Source of the DNA: a virus
Virus record (IMG/VR): IMGVR_UViG_3300009788_000133
Location: 1 to 49,672 of that record
Length of the DNA: 49,672 nucleotides
Direction: 5' to 3' (one strand)
Below the pieces are notes generated by a model. That model made no database searches. It was not told where the DNA came from and worked only from the letters and a program-made list of their open reading frames with translations. The stretch's first letter is position 1, and every line of letters starts with the position of its first letter. Made by a program: the position numbers and the translations under genes. Positions 31,511 through 39,921 of the stretch are shown piece by piece.

Positions 31511-31531
31511 TTCTTTTTTGACAAGTTAATA

Positions 31532-31552
31532 CTGCACGGACGAACCGTGTAG
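31532..31552 (+). other. Hairpin after the HNH gene
   Basis: CTGCACGG (31532-31539), loop ACGAA, CCGTGTAG (31545-31552), eight pairs including one G-U. No U tract follows, so it is a weak terminator candidate at best; it could be an mRNA processing or stability element. Confidence 0.45.
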
Positions 31553-31575
31553 ACAGATAGAAAGGTAGGCAGATT

Positions 31576-31806
31576 ATGATAGTGAAAATAGAGAACGGTA
31601 GAAGTGACAGAAGGACACATTGTGTAAGTGCTTCTGTGGTCCCTGATGTAGATGGACCGGATGACAACGAAAAAGATAAGTTCTTGATAATCTACAGCTT
31701 CGGCGAGGGTGCATGTGCGACCTACTCTTTGGTACCAGGAGACAAAATCTGGTACTTAAACGACAATGGCCACACCATCGACAAAGATTTTCGTATGTGT
31801 GGTTGA
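31576..31806 (+). CDS. Hypothetical protein
   Basis: 76 residues, acidic, beta-rich (CVSASVVPDVDGPDD, FLIIYSFGEGACATYSLVPG). ATG preceded by GAAAGGTAGG. Located just after the HNH gene. No family recognised. Confidence 0.5.
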   Translation: MIVKIENGRSDRRTHCVSASVVPDVDGPDDNEKDKFLIIYSFGEGACATYSLVPGDKIWYLNDNGHTIDKDFRMCG

Positions 31807-31825
31807 GCGTATCAAGTAATGAGAT

Positions 31826-31909
31826 GGGCCGAAACGCCTCACAGAGCAAGTAGTAATGGGCGAAATTGCTGCTCCAACATGCGTGCTTCGCCTGAGCCAA
31901 AGTAGGCCC
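31826..31909 (+). ncRNA. Possible structured RNA in the leader of the next gene
   Basis: GGGCC (31826-31830) can pair with GGCCC (31905-31909), enclosing a second stem GGGCGAA (31858-31864) with TTCGCCT (31887-31893). The intervening ~95 bases have no better coding frame than a 28-codon ORF. A U-rich stretch (TTCTTTATT) follows. It could be a leader regulating the gene at 31932 or a terminator; nothing proves expression. Confidence 0.4.
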
Positions 31910-31931
31910 GTTCTTTATTAAAGGGGATGAC

Positions 31932-32210
31932 ATGGAAGACAAAATGAAAGTAAGTGAAACGTCAGACGAGTTAGAGAAAGTTCTGAACAAGGTGTTTGGT
32001 GATGATGACGCAACGATTACATACGACGAGGCAACTGAGGAACTTAGTGCGTTCATGGGGTATGACATGAAGATAGATTTCCACGTGAACGACATAAGAG
32101 AGAAACTAGCTGATGGCACGCTCGAAGTGTGGACGAAGGGTGAAGTTGGCAGAGCACTGTTGGCACTGGCCGAAATGATCTTGGAGAAAGTGAAGGAACT
32201 CGATGGGTAA
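31932..32210 (+). CDS. Acidic hypothetical protein
   Basis: 92 residues, strongly acidic (VFGDDDATITYDEATEEL). SD AAGGGGA precedes the ATG. Last bases overlap the next gene start. No family recognised; small acidic phage proteins near DNA-metabolism genes often mimic DNA, but that is a guess. Confidence 0.5.
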   Translation: MEDKMKVSETSDELEKVLNKVFGDDDATITYDEATEELSAFMGYDMKIDFHVNDIREKLADGTLEVWTKGEVGRALLALAEMILEKVKELDG

Positions 32211-32472
32211 GAAAGTACGCACTCATACATTTCATGGGCGTAGATACAAAATTGTTGTGTGTCAAGAAGACGGTAACACTGATACTTATACTCTTAATGA
32301 ACGGTTTCTTTCTATCTACGCAGACATGGCAACGCGGAACGGACTCATAACGGCTATACATGAATCACTACACGCCGAAAATTGGGCAGCCTCTGAGAAA
32401 GTGGTAGAACGAGTGTCAACTGAGATAGGCAGATTTCTGTGGAGACTGGGATACAGAATAACTAAAAATTAA
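32203..32472 (+). CDS. Mini HExxH protein (zinc metallopeptidase-like)
   Basis: 89 residues. AIHESLHAENW contains HExxH (H53-E54-x-x-H57), the zinc-binding/catalytic motif of gluzincin/SprT-like peptidases, in a protein too small for a complete peptidase; LWRLGYRIT follows. Similar short HE..H proteins occur in many phages. Zinc binding is likely and catalysis unproven. Confidence 0.55.
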   Translation: MGKKVRTHTFHGRRYKIVVCQEDGNTDTYTLNERFLSIYADMATRNGLITAIHESLHAENWAASEKVVERVSTEIGRFLWRLGYRITKN

Positions 32473-32517
32473 GGGGGATAGAAAAATGAAGAAAGAAAAA
32501 GAATAAGGGGATAAATT

Positions 32518-32802
32518 ATGCCAGCAAATACAGTACGTATAAATGATTCAGCAAAATTAGCGTGGGTGGTGCCTGACAGTAAAATGGATAAACTGATAGA
32601 AAAATTGAATGAGGTGGGTTCCAAGGAAATGAAAAATCCAATTGAAGCAATAGTGGGGGAAAAAGTTGCAAACACCAAGTATACACACGCTAAAGGTGAA
32701 CTCACTGGCAATTTGGTGTTGACATTTGAGTCTGGTAAGGAATTGTTCATAGCACCGATTGCATCTGAGTTGTTCTTCAGTCCAGTAGATGAGAATAAAT
32801 AA
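32518..32802 (+). CDS. Hypothetical protein
   Basis: 94 residues, lysine/glutamate-rich N-terminal half and a beta-rich C-terminal part ending LFFSPVDENK. Strong SD TAAGGGGATAA. The preceding bases contain a six-codon ORF MKKEKE (32486-) with its own SD. No family recognised. Confidence 0.5.
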   Translation: MPANTVRINDSAKLAWVVPDSKMDKLIEKLNEVGSKEMKNPIEAIVGEKVANTKYTHAKGELTGNLVLTFESGKELFIAPIASELFFSPVDENK

Positions 32803-32814
32803 GGGGATAAAAAA

Positions 32815-32994
32815 ATGACTGTACACGCTAAGTGTTACACATGTGGTTTTGAAGTTACGTATGAGCTAAAGCTCAATGAGCATGGGCTCTACGAAGTGCC
32901 AGACGGTCATTGTCCGAATGACTTTTTTGTGCTTGACCAGGTTATTATGCAGGATACATGGACAGATAGAACCATTAAGCTGGAGGATAAATAA
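32815..32994 (+). CDS. Small zinc-knuckle protein (59 aa)
   Basis: MTVHAKCYTCGFEVTYELKL with C7-x2-C10, a further Cys near 33, and acidic end WTDRTIKLEDK. Strong SD AAGGGGATAA. Overlaps the next ATG (TAATG). Function unknown. Confidence 0.55.
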   Translation: MTVHAKCYTCGFEVTYELKLNEHGLYEVPDGHCPNDFFVLDQVIMQDTWTDRTIKLEDK

Positions 32995-33194
32995 TGGGAC
33001 GTCCAAAAACCAGAGAGGACTATGTCCGCAGGCTTAGACGATTATATGACAATTTCGCGGTTAAAGATCTCACGTGGGAACAATTCAGAAATGAAATGTT
33101 GGAGTTGTAAGATCCGAAAGCAGTTGCCCGTATGAGAGACAAACAGCGAAGTTCAAGTAGCATCATAACGCCTGGTAGAAGAATTATAAGATAA
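32994..33194 (+). pseudogene. Small basic protein interrupted by in-frame TAA
   Basis: MGRPKTREDYVRRLRRLYDN ... EMLEL, then TAA at 33108, then the same frame continues as DPKAVARMRDKQRSSSS ... GRRIIR to 33194. The two parts read as one Arg-rich, helical protein with Tyr (TAT/TAC) the likely original at the stop position. The first part alone is a 38-residue CDS (32994-33110). Could be a small terminase-type or DNA-binding protein. Confidence 0.5.
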
Positions 33195-33213
33195 ATTAAA
33201 TTGGAGAATTGAA

Positions 33214-33552
33214 ATGAGTGAAGTTTACCTTTCAGACAACATAGGGAATCGTGTTGCACCAGACCCAGGCTCTGCTGTTCCAATAGCTGCATCTGGTCAG
33301 TTGGCTACTGTAACAACTGGTGGCGAAGACGATACGTTTACCGTCACGGCAGGGAGATTTTATCGCATGACTGGCATAGGCTGTGCCATATTAGTTAGCA
33401 TCACGGGGGTTACGTCTACCGATGCAAATATAGAGTGGACTTCACCCGCCAACACGCCAATACTGGTTTGGGTTCCAGAGGGTATCACCACTATTTACTG
33501 CGAGGGCGATACTAGTTCTACAAAAATTCATTTGGTTGAAATAGCTGCATAG
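33214..33552 (+). CDS. Probable structural (decoration-type) protein
   Basis: 112 residues, beta-rich and Thr/Gly/Ala-rich (ATVTTGGEDDTFTVTAGRF, IEWTSPANTPILVWVPEG). SD TTGGAGA. Resembles small head-decoration or fibre-accessory proteins by composition; no family recognised. Located before the protease gene. Confidence 0.45.
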   Translation: MSEVYLSDNIGNRVAPDPGSAVPIAASGQLATVTTGGEDDTFTVTAGRFYRMTGIGCAILVSITGVTSTDANIEWTSPANTPILVWVPEGITTIYCEGDTSSTKIHLVEIAA

Positions 33553-33565
33553 ACTGGAGGTACTT

Positions 33566-34204
33566 GTGAGTAAGAGAGCGGTTTTAGTTTTGCTCTTGGT
33601 GCTTGTGTTGCCAGGAGCATGTACGACTATCAGCTTGGTTAGCACCATTGATTGTGCGTATCCTTCTGCGGTACAGATAATGGTTGTCGGAAATGACTCC
33701 TACGGATGGTTTGGAAGTGGTGTCGTTCTTGAAGGCAATCTTGTTGTTACCGCTGCACATGTTTTGGAAGATCCTAACTTAGTCATTGTAATTACGCCTA
33801 CTTGGGGAGAGTGTGAAGCAGAAATTGTATATGTAAGTGACAGCATTGACTGTGGCATCTTGAGGGTGTGTACTGTCGAAAAGTTGCCATTTACTGTTCT
33901 TGGCAATTCTGATGACCTGAAATTAGGCGAACGAGTATTTGTAATAAGTTCACCGCTTGGTTCTTTCAACTTGGTTACAACAGGGATAGTGTCCGAGTTT
34001 GAAAGAATCATAGAAGTTCTAGGGACTGTGCCCTTAATCCAGACTAACACTGCTGTAGCTCCGGGTAGTTCTGGTGGCCCACTGTTTAACGCAAACGGTG
34101 AAGTGGTTGGGATGGTGATAGGGGGTAGTCTCTATGATGGGAACCTTGCTTTTTGCTTACCAGTTGATGCTATCAAAGAAGTATTAACGGAGGCGTTGAA
34201 ATAA
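33566..34204 (+). CDS. Trypsin-like serine protease with N-terminal signal
   Basis: 212 residues. GTG start after SD TGGAGG. Hydrophobic N-terminus (residues 5-18, VLVLLLVLVLPGAC) suggests a signal peptide, possibly lipoprotein-like. Catalytic triad pattern: H65 in VTAAHVL, D95 in DSIDCGILR, S169 in APGSSGGPLF. This is a DegP-type single protease domain without PDZ. Phages rarely carry it; it could work in the host periplasm (cleaving a receptor, excluding other phages) or process virion proteins. No prohead-protease features. Confidence 0.75.
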   Translation: MSKRAVLVLLLVLVLPGACTTISLVSTIDCAYPSAVQIMVVGNDSYGWFGSGVVLEGNLVVTAAHVLEDPNLVIVITPTWGECEAEIVYVSDSIDCGILRVCTVEKLPFTVLGNSDDLKLGERVFVISSPLGSFNLVTTGIVSEFERIIEVLGTVPLIQTNTAVAPGSSGGPLFNANGEVVGMVIGGSLYDGNLAFCLPVDAIKEVLTEALK

Positions 34205-34212
34205 CTACTAAG

Positions 34213-34389
34213 ATGAAAGAAAAAGAAGTGTGGAAAGAGGTTTCTGAGCTAATAAACAAGCTTGACCCCATACCTCTGAGTGCCAGTCATGGCAGCTTAA
34301 AAGAATTGCTTGCGTTTCTTAGAGTTAAAATAGTCTATACCGTTTTCGACCTCGAAGCCACACGGCGTGAACTCAGAGGGAGGCAGTAA
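34213..34389 (+). CDS. Small helical protein (58 aa)
   Basis: MKEKEVWKEVSELINKLDPI ... LKELLAFLRVKIVYTVFDLE ... RRELRGRQ. Charged helical protein with a clean ATG and TAA, weak SD. Fills the gap before the terminase genes. It may be a small terminase-associated protein; no family recognised. Confidence 0.5.
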   Translation: MKEKEVWKEVSELINKLDPIPLSASHGSLKELLAFLRVKIVYTVFDLEATRRELRGRQ

Positions 34390-34392
34390 GTA

Positions 34393-34758
34393 ATGGCGGC
34401 TAAAACTGGAAAAACCAAGGCTGGTAAAATTCTAACCAGATACCTAGAATTGATTGCCGAGGAAAAAACTGAAACAGTAAAGGATCCCATGACTGGCGAA
34501 GACAGAATGGCTACTAAAGCTGAAGCACTTGCCAGGTTGATATTTAAGCGTGCCCTGGGGTACACGGAATTAGACGTAAAGTCTGGTGCGGACATTGTTC
34601 ATCAGCCTGAGCAGAGTAAAATCGGTATTATATTTGACCGTATAGAAGGCAAGGCACCTATGGCTGGCGAGGATACGCAGGGTAAGATTACCGCTGCTGA
34701 ACGAGTTTCGGAAGTAGGAAAGAAAAGAATTGCTGACGCTGGAGGCAAGAAAGATTGA
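34393..34758 (+). CDS. Candidate small terminase subunit
   Basis: 121 residues, helical and charged. KAEALARLIFKRALGYTELD and IIFDRIEGKAPM resemble DUF5681-like/packaging-helper proteins. Its TGA overlaps the large terminase start, the usual terS-terL spacing. No clear HTH motif; assignment is by position. Confidence 0.5.
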   Translation: MAAKTGKTKAGKILTRYLELIAEEKTETVKDPMTGEDRMATKAEALARLIFKRALGYTELDVKSGADIVHQPEQSKIGIIFDRIEGKAPMAGEDTQGKITAAERVSEVGKKRIADAGGKKD

Positions 34759-36680
34759 CCACGGCACTAGTTGAAAGCTTGAAGCCAACTTTGAAGACGC
34801 CGTTCCCAAGTGAGCGACGTTACTGGACTTGTCCAAAGACAGGTTTGAGAGTTCCGAAATATGTGGATGAGAACATAGAGTGGCGTGGAAACCTTCTGAG
34901 GAACGCCGAGAACGATCCTATACTTCAGCGTGATTTGATGTCTGCGTGTAGCCAATCTCAGTTGTTCTGGATAAATGCTTTCGCATGGACAACTCACCAA
35001 TTTGACACCGATCCAGAAACTGGTGAGCGTAAGGACGCTGAGAGACCACATAGTCCTTTTATAACTTGGGAAATTCAAGATGACTTGTGTGATGACTTTG
35101 AACTCCACCTAAAGAAGAGTAAGGACATACTCGTAGACAAATCGCGTAATATGGGGGCAAGTTGGCTGTGCGTTAATTTTATGCACTGGCTGTGGCTGTT
35201 TAACAACGCTAATGCCCAACTGTTGGAAATGTCGCGTACCGAAGATTATGTAGATAAGGCTGGGAACATGAAGGCGTTGTTCCAGAAGCACGACTACGTA
35301 AATGGTTGGCTGCCTGAATGGATGCTCCCACCTGACGTACTTTGTGGCCAAAAAAACAGGACAAAGATGCACATGCAGAATGTTATCAACGGTAACTGCA
35401 TAGACGGTGAATCCACTACACAACACGCTGGTTCTGGTGATAGGCGGAAAGTAGTCTTGCTCGACGAGTTTGCCAAGGTTGAGAAAGGTTCTCTAATGCG
35501 GTCAGCAACAAGAGATGTTGCACGGATGAGGATAATCAATTCAACTCCTGCTGGACCTGGCACTGAGTACAGCCGATGGAAACAGGGCGGTCAAATTAAA
35601 GTTTTTGTACTGCCGTTTTACGAGCATCCTGAACAGGGTAGTGGCAGGTATGTGCATAAGACAGAAACTGGCGGCTACCAGATAAGATCCCCATATCTGG
35701 ATTATGAATCTACTGTTAGAACTGTGAAAGAACTGGCCAGAGAAATTTTGAGGCAGGATGTAGAATCTGGTGACTCGTTTTTCACTATTGAGAACATTGA
35801 CACACACAAACGTCTGTTTGCACGCGAACCTAGGGAACGCTATCATGTTCACTTCGTACCGCATACTCCGAATGATCTTATAAATAATTTTATACGAAAC
35901 AGAGACCTCACCAAGGTTTCCATCAAGAAGGGTAAGAAGGGGCCGCTTAGAGTTTGGACCACGCTGATGATGGGGCGGCTAGACCAGTCGAAGACTTACA
36001 TATTTGGTATTGATATTGGAAAGGGACAAGGTGCTTCAAATTCTGTCATCTCAATCAAGTGTAAAGAAACAGGTGAGAAAATCGCTGAGTGGCGTGATGC
36101 CAATACTCCCCCCTACGACATGGCACGTATTTGTGTCGCACTTGCAATATGGTGTGGAGGCAGAAAGCCAAGGAACCTGCCTTTCCTTAAATGGGAAAAG
36201 AATGGGCCCGGCTTAGAGTTTGGCAAGTTAATTGTTAGGGAATTTAGGTATCCTTACTTTTACACCAACGTAACGCCAGGGAAAACAGTTGACAAGAAAG
36301 AGAAAAAATATGGTTGGCACTCCAGTCGTGACAGTAAATATGAATTATTATCAGCACTCGACCGAGCGTTGGCCCATGGTGGTTACATCAACCATTCTGA
36401 GTTTGGGTTGGAAGAAATGAAAATGTATGTTCATTATGCTGATGGTGGTATTGGCCCAGCGTACCTTATAGAAGAAAATGCTTCAGCAAAGAAAACACAT
36501 GGTGATATAGTTATAGCGGATGCACTCACCATTGACGATAAAGAAACTGGTAGAGTGAAGCATGAAGGACCAAAAGCTCCACCCGGTTCCTGTGGTTATC
36601 GCAAGGATAAAGTTTTGAAAGCGAAAAAAGCAGCCAAGGCAGATAAGAATTGGCGGCAACCGTTTGATAATAGGAGATAA
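34755..36680 (+). CDS. terL: Terminase large subunit (packaging ATPase/nuclease)
   Basis: 641 residues, TTG start with GGAGG about 11 bases upstream. The ATPase domain has a Walker A-like DKSRNMGAS (128-136) and Walker B VVLLDEF (233-239). The nuclease domain has D420 in FGIDIGKGQG and a C-terminal GDIVIADAL acidic motif. These motor and nuclease elements identify the protein that docks on the portal and packages DNA. Divergent relative to well-known families. Confidence 0.85.
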   Translation: MTTALVESLKPTLKTPFPSERRYWTCPKTGLRVPKYVDENIEWRGNLLRNAENDPILQRDLMSACSQSQLFWINAFAWTTHQFDTDPETGERKDAERPHSPFITWEIQDDLCDDFELHLKKSKDILVDKSRNMGASWLCVNFMHWLWLFNNANAQLLEMSRTEDYVDKAGNMKALFQKHDYVNGWLPEWMLPPDVLCGQKNRTKMHMQNVINGNCIDGESTTQHAGSGDRRKVVLLDEFAKVEKGSLMRSATRDVARMRIINSTPAGPGTEYSRWKQGGQIKVFVLPFYEHPEQGSGRYVHKTETGGYQIRSPYLDYESTVRTVKELAREILRQDVESGDSFFTIENIDTHKRLFAREPRERYHVHFVPHTPNDLINNFIRNRDLTKVSIKKGKKGPLRVWTTLMMGRLDQSKTYIFGIDIGKGQGASNSVISIKCKETGEKIAEWRDANTPPYDMARICVALAIWCGGRKPRNLPFLKWEKNGPGLEFGKLIVREFRYPYFYTNVTPGKTVDKKEKKYGWHSSRDSKYELLSALDRALAHGGYINHSEFGLEEMKMYVHYADGGIGPAYLIEENASAKKTHGDIVIADALTIDDKETGRVKHEGPKAPPGSCGYRKDKVLKAKKAAKADKNWRQPFDNRR

Positions 36681-36682
36681 GT

Positions 36683-38479
36683 GTGCCAGAAAACATATCA
36701 CCAGATAAAATTCAGATTACAGTGAAACGTGGGTTCGAGCGTATCAAACGCTACCGTATAGCACGTGCAATGTTTTTAAAAGAATACGTAGGTCAGTATT
36801 ACAGGACCACAAAAGGGCTTACCGGTGATGAACCCATTAATCTTATTTTTCAGACCATAAGAAGCTGGGTTCCGAATCTTGTTATGCAGAACCCGATCAA
36901 TAAGGTAAGCACGAGATATACTTCACAAGCGTTTTATGCAGAACTACTTAGTCTCGCATTGAATCAGGTGAACCAGGACATAAAGTTGAAACAGGTTTTG
37001 CGTGGTTGGGTGGTTGGGGCATTATTTGGCCTCGGAATAATTAAAGTAGGACTTGCTGCAAGTGGTGAGATGATACAATTTGGCGACAAAAAGATTGATC
37101 CTGGTCAGCTATACGCAGAGTTGGTGGACCTCGATGACTTTGTGTTTGACCCAGCTTGTACTTCACTTGATAAGTCTTCGTTCCTTGGCAGCAGGATTCG
37201 TACTCCGAGACAGTTGCTGTTAGATACTGATGGCTATGACCACGACTTGGTTTTGAAGCTTCCAACGTCCAGGATGGGCACCAGTTCCAGTGTTGAGAAC
37301 ATGACCAAAAAGAACACAGCAGTGATGGAGATGTACACACTTCAAGATTTTGTTGACGTGGTGGAGCTTCACGTTCCGGGTGCAGACGCGTTAGTCACCA
37401 TCTCTGATCCAGACCAGATCATACTACCGAATTATTTACGTCTTACTGACTACAATGGTCCAAATGAGGGACCGTATAATTTCCTATCATTCACACCGCC
37501 AGTGCCAAATAATCCGTTGCCTGTAGCACCTGTAAGCATATGGTACGACCTGCACAAAATGGCAAACAGGATGTTCCAGAAAACAATGAATCAGGCTGAT
37601 AGACAGAAAGATGTTCTGCTTTATAGTCCGGCAGAAGCAGACGGGGCCGACGACATAGTAGAAGCCAAGGACGGGGATGCAATAAAATCAAATGATCCCG
37701 CATCCGCACAGGTAGTTTCTTACGGTGGGCAGAATAGAAGTAATGAGGTGATGTTGGGTTCACTTCAGGTGTGGTACAACTACATGGCTGGCAACCCTGA
37801 TCAGATGGCTGGCAACATGACTGCTGGTACGAAGGGTACAAAAGAGACAGCAACACGTTCATCTATTATGCAAGCAAACGCCAATGTATCTATAGAAGAT
37901 GCACGTGACATTCTTTATGATGCCACGGCAGGTGTGAATAGAAGCCTTGCATGGCATTTACACACTGACCCATTGATTAACATACCGTTGACCAAACGCA
38001 AGACAGGTGGTGAACAGCAGCAACTGTTCCTTACTCCTGAACAAAGAAGCGGTGACTTCCTCAAGTTTGCCTTTAGAATAGTGTCGAGATCTATGTCGAA
38101 GCTTGATCCAACTATTAGATCAAAGCGTTTGGTGGAGTTTGCCACTAATATACTTCCTGGAGTTATGAACTCAGCTATGGTGGCCATGAACATGGGCCAG
38201 CCTTTCAATGTACAGAGAGCGTTGACTGATACGGCTACCGAACTTGGCATTATAGAAGACGTTATGGATTGGTTTGACGATCCCGGATTTCAACAGAAGT
38301 TGAAAATCATTGCTGCGATGGGTCCACAAAATGCTGGGAAAGCACAGGGACCAGGAACTGGAAAACAGGATCAGCCAAATCCACTTGCACGGCCAATAGC
38401 ATCGCCACAACAAGAATTTAATCAGAACGCCCAGGGGGGTTCTGCTGAAAGTCAGTCAGCTAATCAAGGAGCTTGGTAA
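36683..38479 (+). CDS. Portal protein
   Basis: 598 residues, GTG start with SD GGAGAT. Directly downstream of terminase; Asn/Gln-rich region with long helices typical of podovirus portals (for example ETATRSSIMQANANVSIED and YNYMAGNPDQMAGNM). A Gly/Gln/Asn-rich C-terminal tail ends in Trp (QSANQGAW). Portal forms the ring for DNA entry and tail attachment. Called by size, position and composition. Confidence 0.75.
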   Translation: MPENISPDKIQITVKRGFERIKRYRIARAMFLKEYVGQYYRTTKGLTGDEPINLIFQTIRSWVPNLVMQNPINKVSTRYTSQAFYAELLSLALNQVNQDIKLKQVLRGWVVGALFGLGIIKVGLAASGEMIQFGDKKIDPGQLYAELVDLDDFVFDPACTSLDKSSFLGSRIRTPRQLLLDTDGYDHDLVLKLPTSRMGTSSSVENMTKKNTAVMEMYTLQDFVDVVELHVPGADALVTISDPDQIILPNYLRLTDYNGPNEGPYNFLSFTPPVPNNPLPVAPVSIWYDLHKMANRMFQKTMNQADRQKDVLLYSPAEADGADDIVEAKDGDAIKSNDPASAQVVSYGGQNRSNEVMLGSLQVWYNYMAGNPDQMAGNMTAGTKGTKETATRSSIMQANANVSIEDARDILYDATAGVNRSLAWHLHTDPLINIPLTKRKTGGEQQQLFLTPEQRSGDFLKFAFRIVSRSMSKLDPTIRSKRLVEFATNILPGVMNSAMVAMNMGQPFNVQRALTDTATELGIIEDVMDWFDDPGFQQKLKIIAAMGPQNAGKAQGPGTGKQDQPNPLARPIASPQQEFNQNAQGGSAESQSANQGAW

Positions 38480-38507
38480 TAAAATGTGTCAACCGGAGGT
38501 TTGTATT

Positions 38508-38756
38508 ATGGGTAATTTTGAATGTTATTGTGGTGATAAATGCAAGAAAGTGTTTGGACACTGCAAGTCTATGGTAAGTAGTGCCTCTCGGACTCTTACT
38601 GATCTGAAAGAACTTGAGAAAAAGCCAAAGTTGGTAGAGGCTGCACGTAAGTATTTGATACAGGAAGCCAAAGAAAAAGAAGCCGCTGCCAAAGAAGCTA
38701 GCATACTGACTAAAACTGAAGCCGCACTAAAGAAAACTTTTGGGAAGAAAAAATAA
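38508..38756 (+). CDS. Small Cys-rich helical protein
   Basis: 82 residues from MGNFECYCGDK (SD CCGGAGG); an upstream in-frame ATG lacks an SD. C-x-C-x3-C (residues ~6-12) and a Lys/Glu/Ala-rich helical C-terminus (EAKEKEAAAKEASILTKTEA). Overlaps the next ATG (TAATG). Head-region accessory protein of unknown function. Confidence 0.5.
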   Translation: MGNFECYCGDKCKKVFGHCKSMVSSASRTLTDLKELEKKPKLVEAARKYLIQEAKEKEAAAKEASILTKTEAALKKTFGKKK

Positions 38757-38953
38757 TGGCAAAGAAAAAGAAAAAAGAAAGTTGGGTTGATAAGCTAAAG
38801 AAAAAAGTAAAGGAGTACTTTGAGAAAGAACGCCAAGAAAACCAGGATCGAAGGGATCGTTCCACTGGACGTCGACTGAAGAAAGGTGGCCTGTCAGATG
38901 AAGACATAAAAAGGATGGGCTATGCACCAAAGAAGAAGGAGAAGAAAAACTAG
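38756..38953 (+). CDS. Small lysine-rich protein, paralogue of the 52-315 protein
   Basis: 65 residues. SWVDKLKKKVKEYFEKE aligns with SWVTKLKSDVKAYFKKE of the protein at 52-315, and GLSDEDIKRMG with GMTEQEIKRLRG. So the phage carries this module twice, once in the head region and once in the tail region. Very basic; DNA or portal/tail contact is plausible. Starts within a TAATG overlap. Confidence 0.55.
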   Translation: MAKKKKKESWVDKLKKKVKEYFEKERQENQDRRDRSTGRRLKKGGLSDEDIKRMGYAPKKKEKKN

Positions 38954-39288
38954 TGCCAATTCACGATTTTAAGTGTGACGAATGCAAGGTGCTGGTTCAA
39001 GACACAACCACGATGGGCACACACTATTGTCCTGAATGTGGCAGTGCAATGTATTGGGACTGCCATGTGTCTTTCGCTGGGAATTACGAGCGTCCGATTC
39101 ATTCTGATTCCCTTGCGATTACTCCTGATTTGGTAGAAGAACACAAGCGTGAGTTTCCGAACATACGATTGGATGGGGAACTGAGACCAATCTTTGATAA
39201 TTATGGTGATCATGAAGCCTATCTGAAGAAGACAGGTTTTGTGAAGCACTCACAGAAGATACGCAAAAAAGGAAAAAGGATAGCATAG
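38953..39288 (+). CDS. FmdB-type zinc-ribbon protein
   Basis: 111 residues, GTG start overlapping the previous TAG. N-terminal PIHDFKCDECKVL and YCPECGSAM give a CxxC ... CxxC zinc ribbon (residues 8-31) of FmdB type. The C-terminal part is basic (FVKHSQKIRKKGKRI). Probably a head or regulatory protein with an unusual zinc N-terminus. Confidence 0.65.
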   Translation: MPIHDFKCDECKVLVQDTTTMGTHYCPECGSAMYWDCHVSFAGNYERPIHSDSLAITPDLVEEHKREFPNIRLDGELRPIFDNYGDHEAYLKKTGFVKHSQKIRKKGKRIA

Positions 39289-39305
39289 AAAAAAAGGGAT
39301 ACAGA

Positions 39306-39902
39306 ATGAAGTTACGCAGCGTATATCACACGGGTGAGGGTGAAAAATTATTAAGTGTAGGCCGCTGGATAATCGGCTGGACTTGGATACTTGCTGCGTT
39401 CTATAATTGGAAAGCCTTCAAGTATAACTTTAGCCATGAGGAATTGTGGGAGCCACGCCAGGATTTCAAGATTTCTAAAGGTGAATGCGACTCAATCTTT
39501 TATGATTATGATGATTTACTCAAGCAAACAGTTCCAGTTGGCCAATGTTTCAGTTCCACTACTCGTGGAGATGCTAATGGCGTAAGGTACGCTCCAGCTT
39601 CAGAAGTACTCAAACACCCTGAGCGTTGGCGATACATTGAATTTGAAGTGGATAATGAGATGTGGGCTGTGGTAAAGAAGGACATGAATAAAAAAGTTGG
39701 CAACAAATATGATTTTGTGGCAGTAACAACTGGATTCATAACACCTATTATGATAGACCCAGAGGACAAGAACTACTGTTCTGAGATATGCTGCTGGGTA
39801 AAGTTTTTGCTCTATGTTTTAAACAGGTGGTGGAAACGAGTTAGCCCTCGCCGGTCAGCTATGTTGCTGGTGCCGCACTGGGGTGAACCAAAGACAATAT
39901 AA
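39306..39902 (+). CDS. Permuted papain-like (NlpC/P60-superfamily) protein
   Basis: 198 residues. A hydrophobic helix (residues ~17-35, VGRWIIGWTWILAAF) precedes FSHEELWEP, then VGNKYDFVAVTTGF and NYCSEICCWV. Order His then Cys with the YDF and YCSE motifs suits YiiX-like permuted papain folds (candidate catalytic Cys in CSE). Could be an amidase/peptidase active on the cell wall, or a virion-associated lysin; no other endolysin was found in the window. Confidence 0.55.
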   Translation: MKLRSVYHTGEGEKLLSVGRWIIGWTWILAAFYNWKAFKYNFSHEELWEPRQDFKISKGECDSIFYDYDDLLKQTVPVGQCFSSTTRGDANGVRYAPASEVLKHPERWRYIEFEVDNEMWAVVKKDMNKKVGNKYDFVAVTTGFITPIMIDPEDKNYCSEICCWVKFLLYVLNRWWKRVSPRRSAMLLVPHWGEPKTI

Positions 39903-39921
39903 TTTAAAGGGGATAACTAAA

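Noticed and set aside
33566-33620. Lipoprotein signal with canonical lipobox
   Set aside because: The bases before Cys19 read L-P-G-A-C, which does not match the usual L-[AS]-[GA]-C, so only a general signal peptide is claimed.
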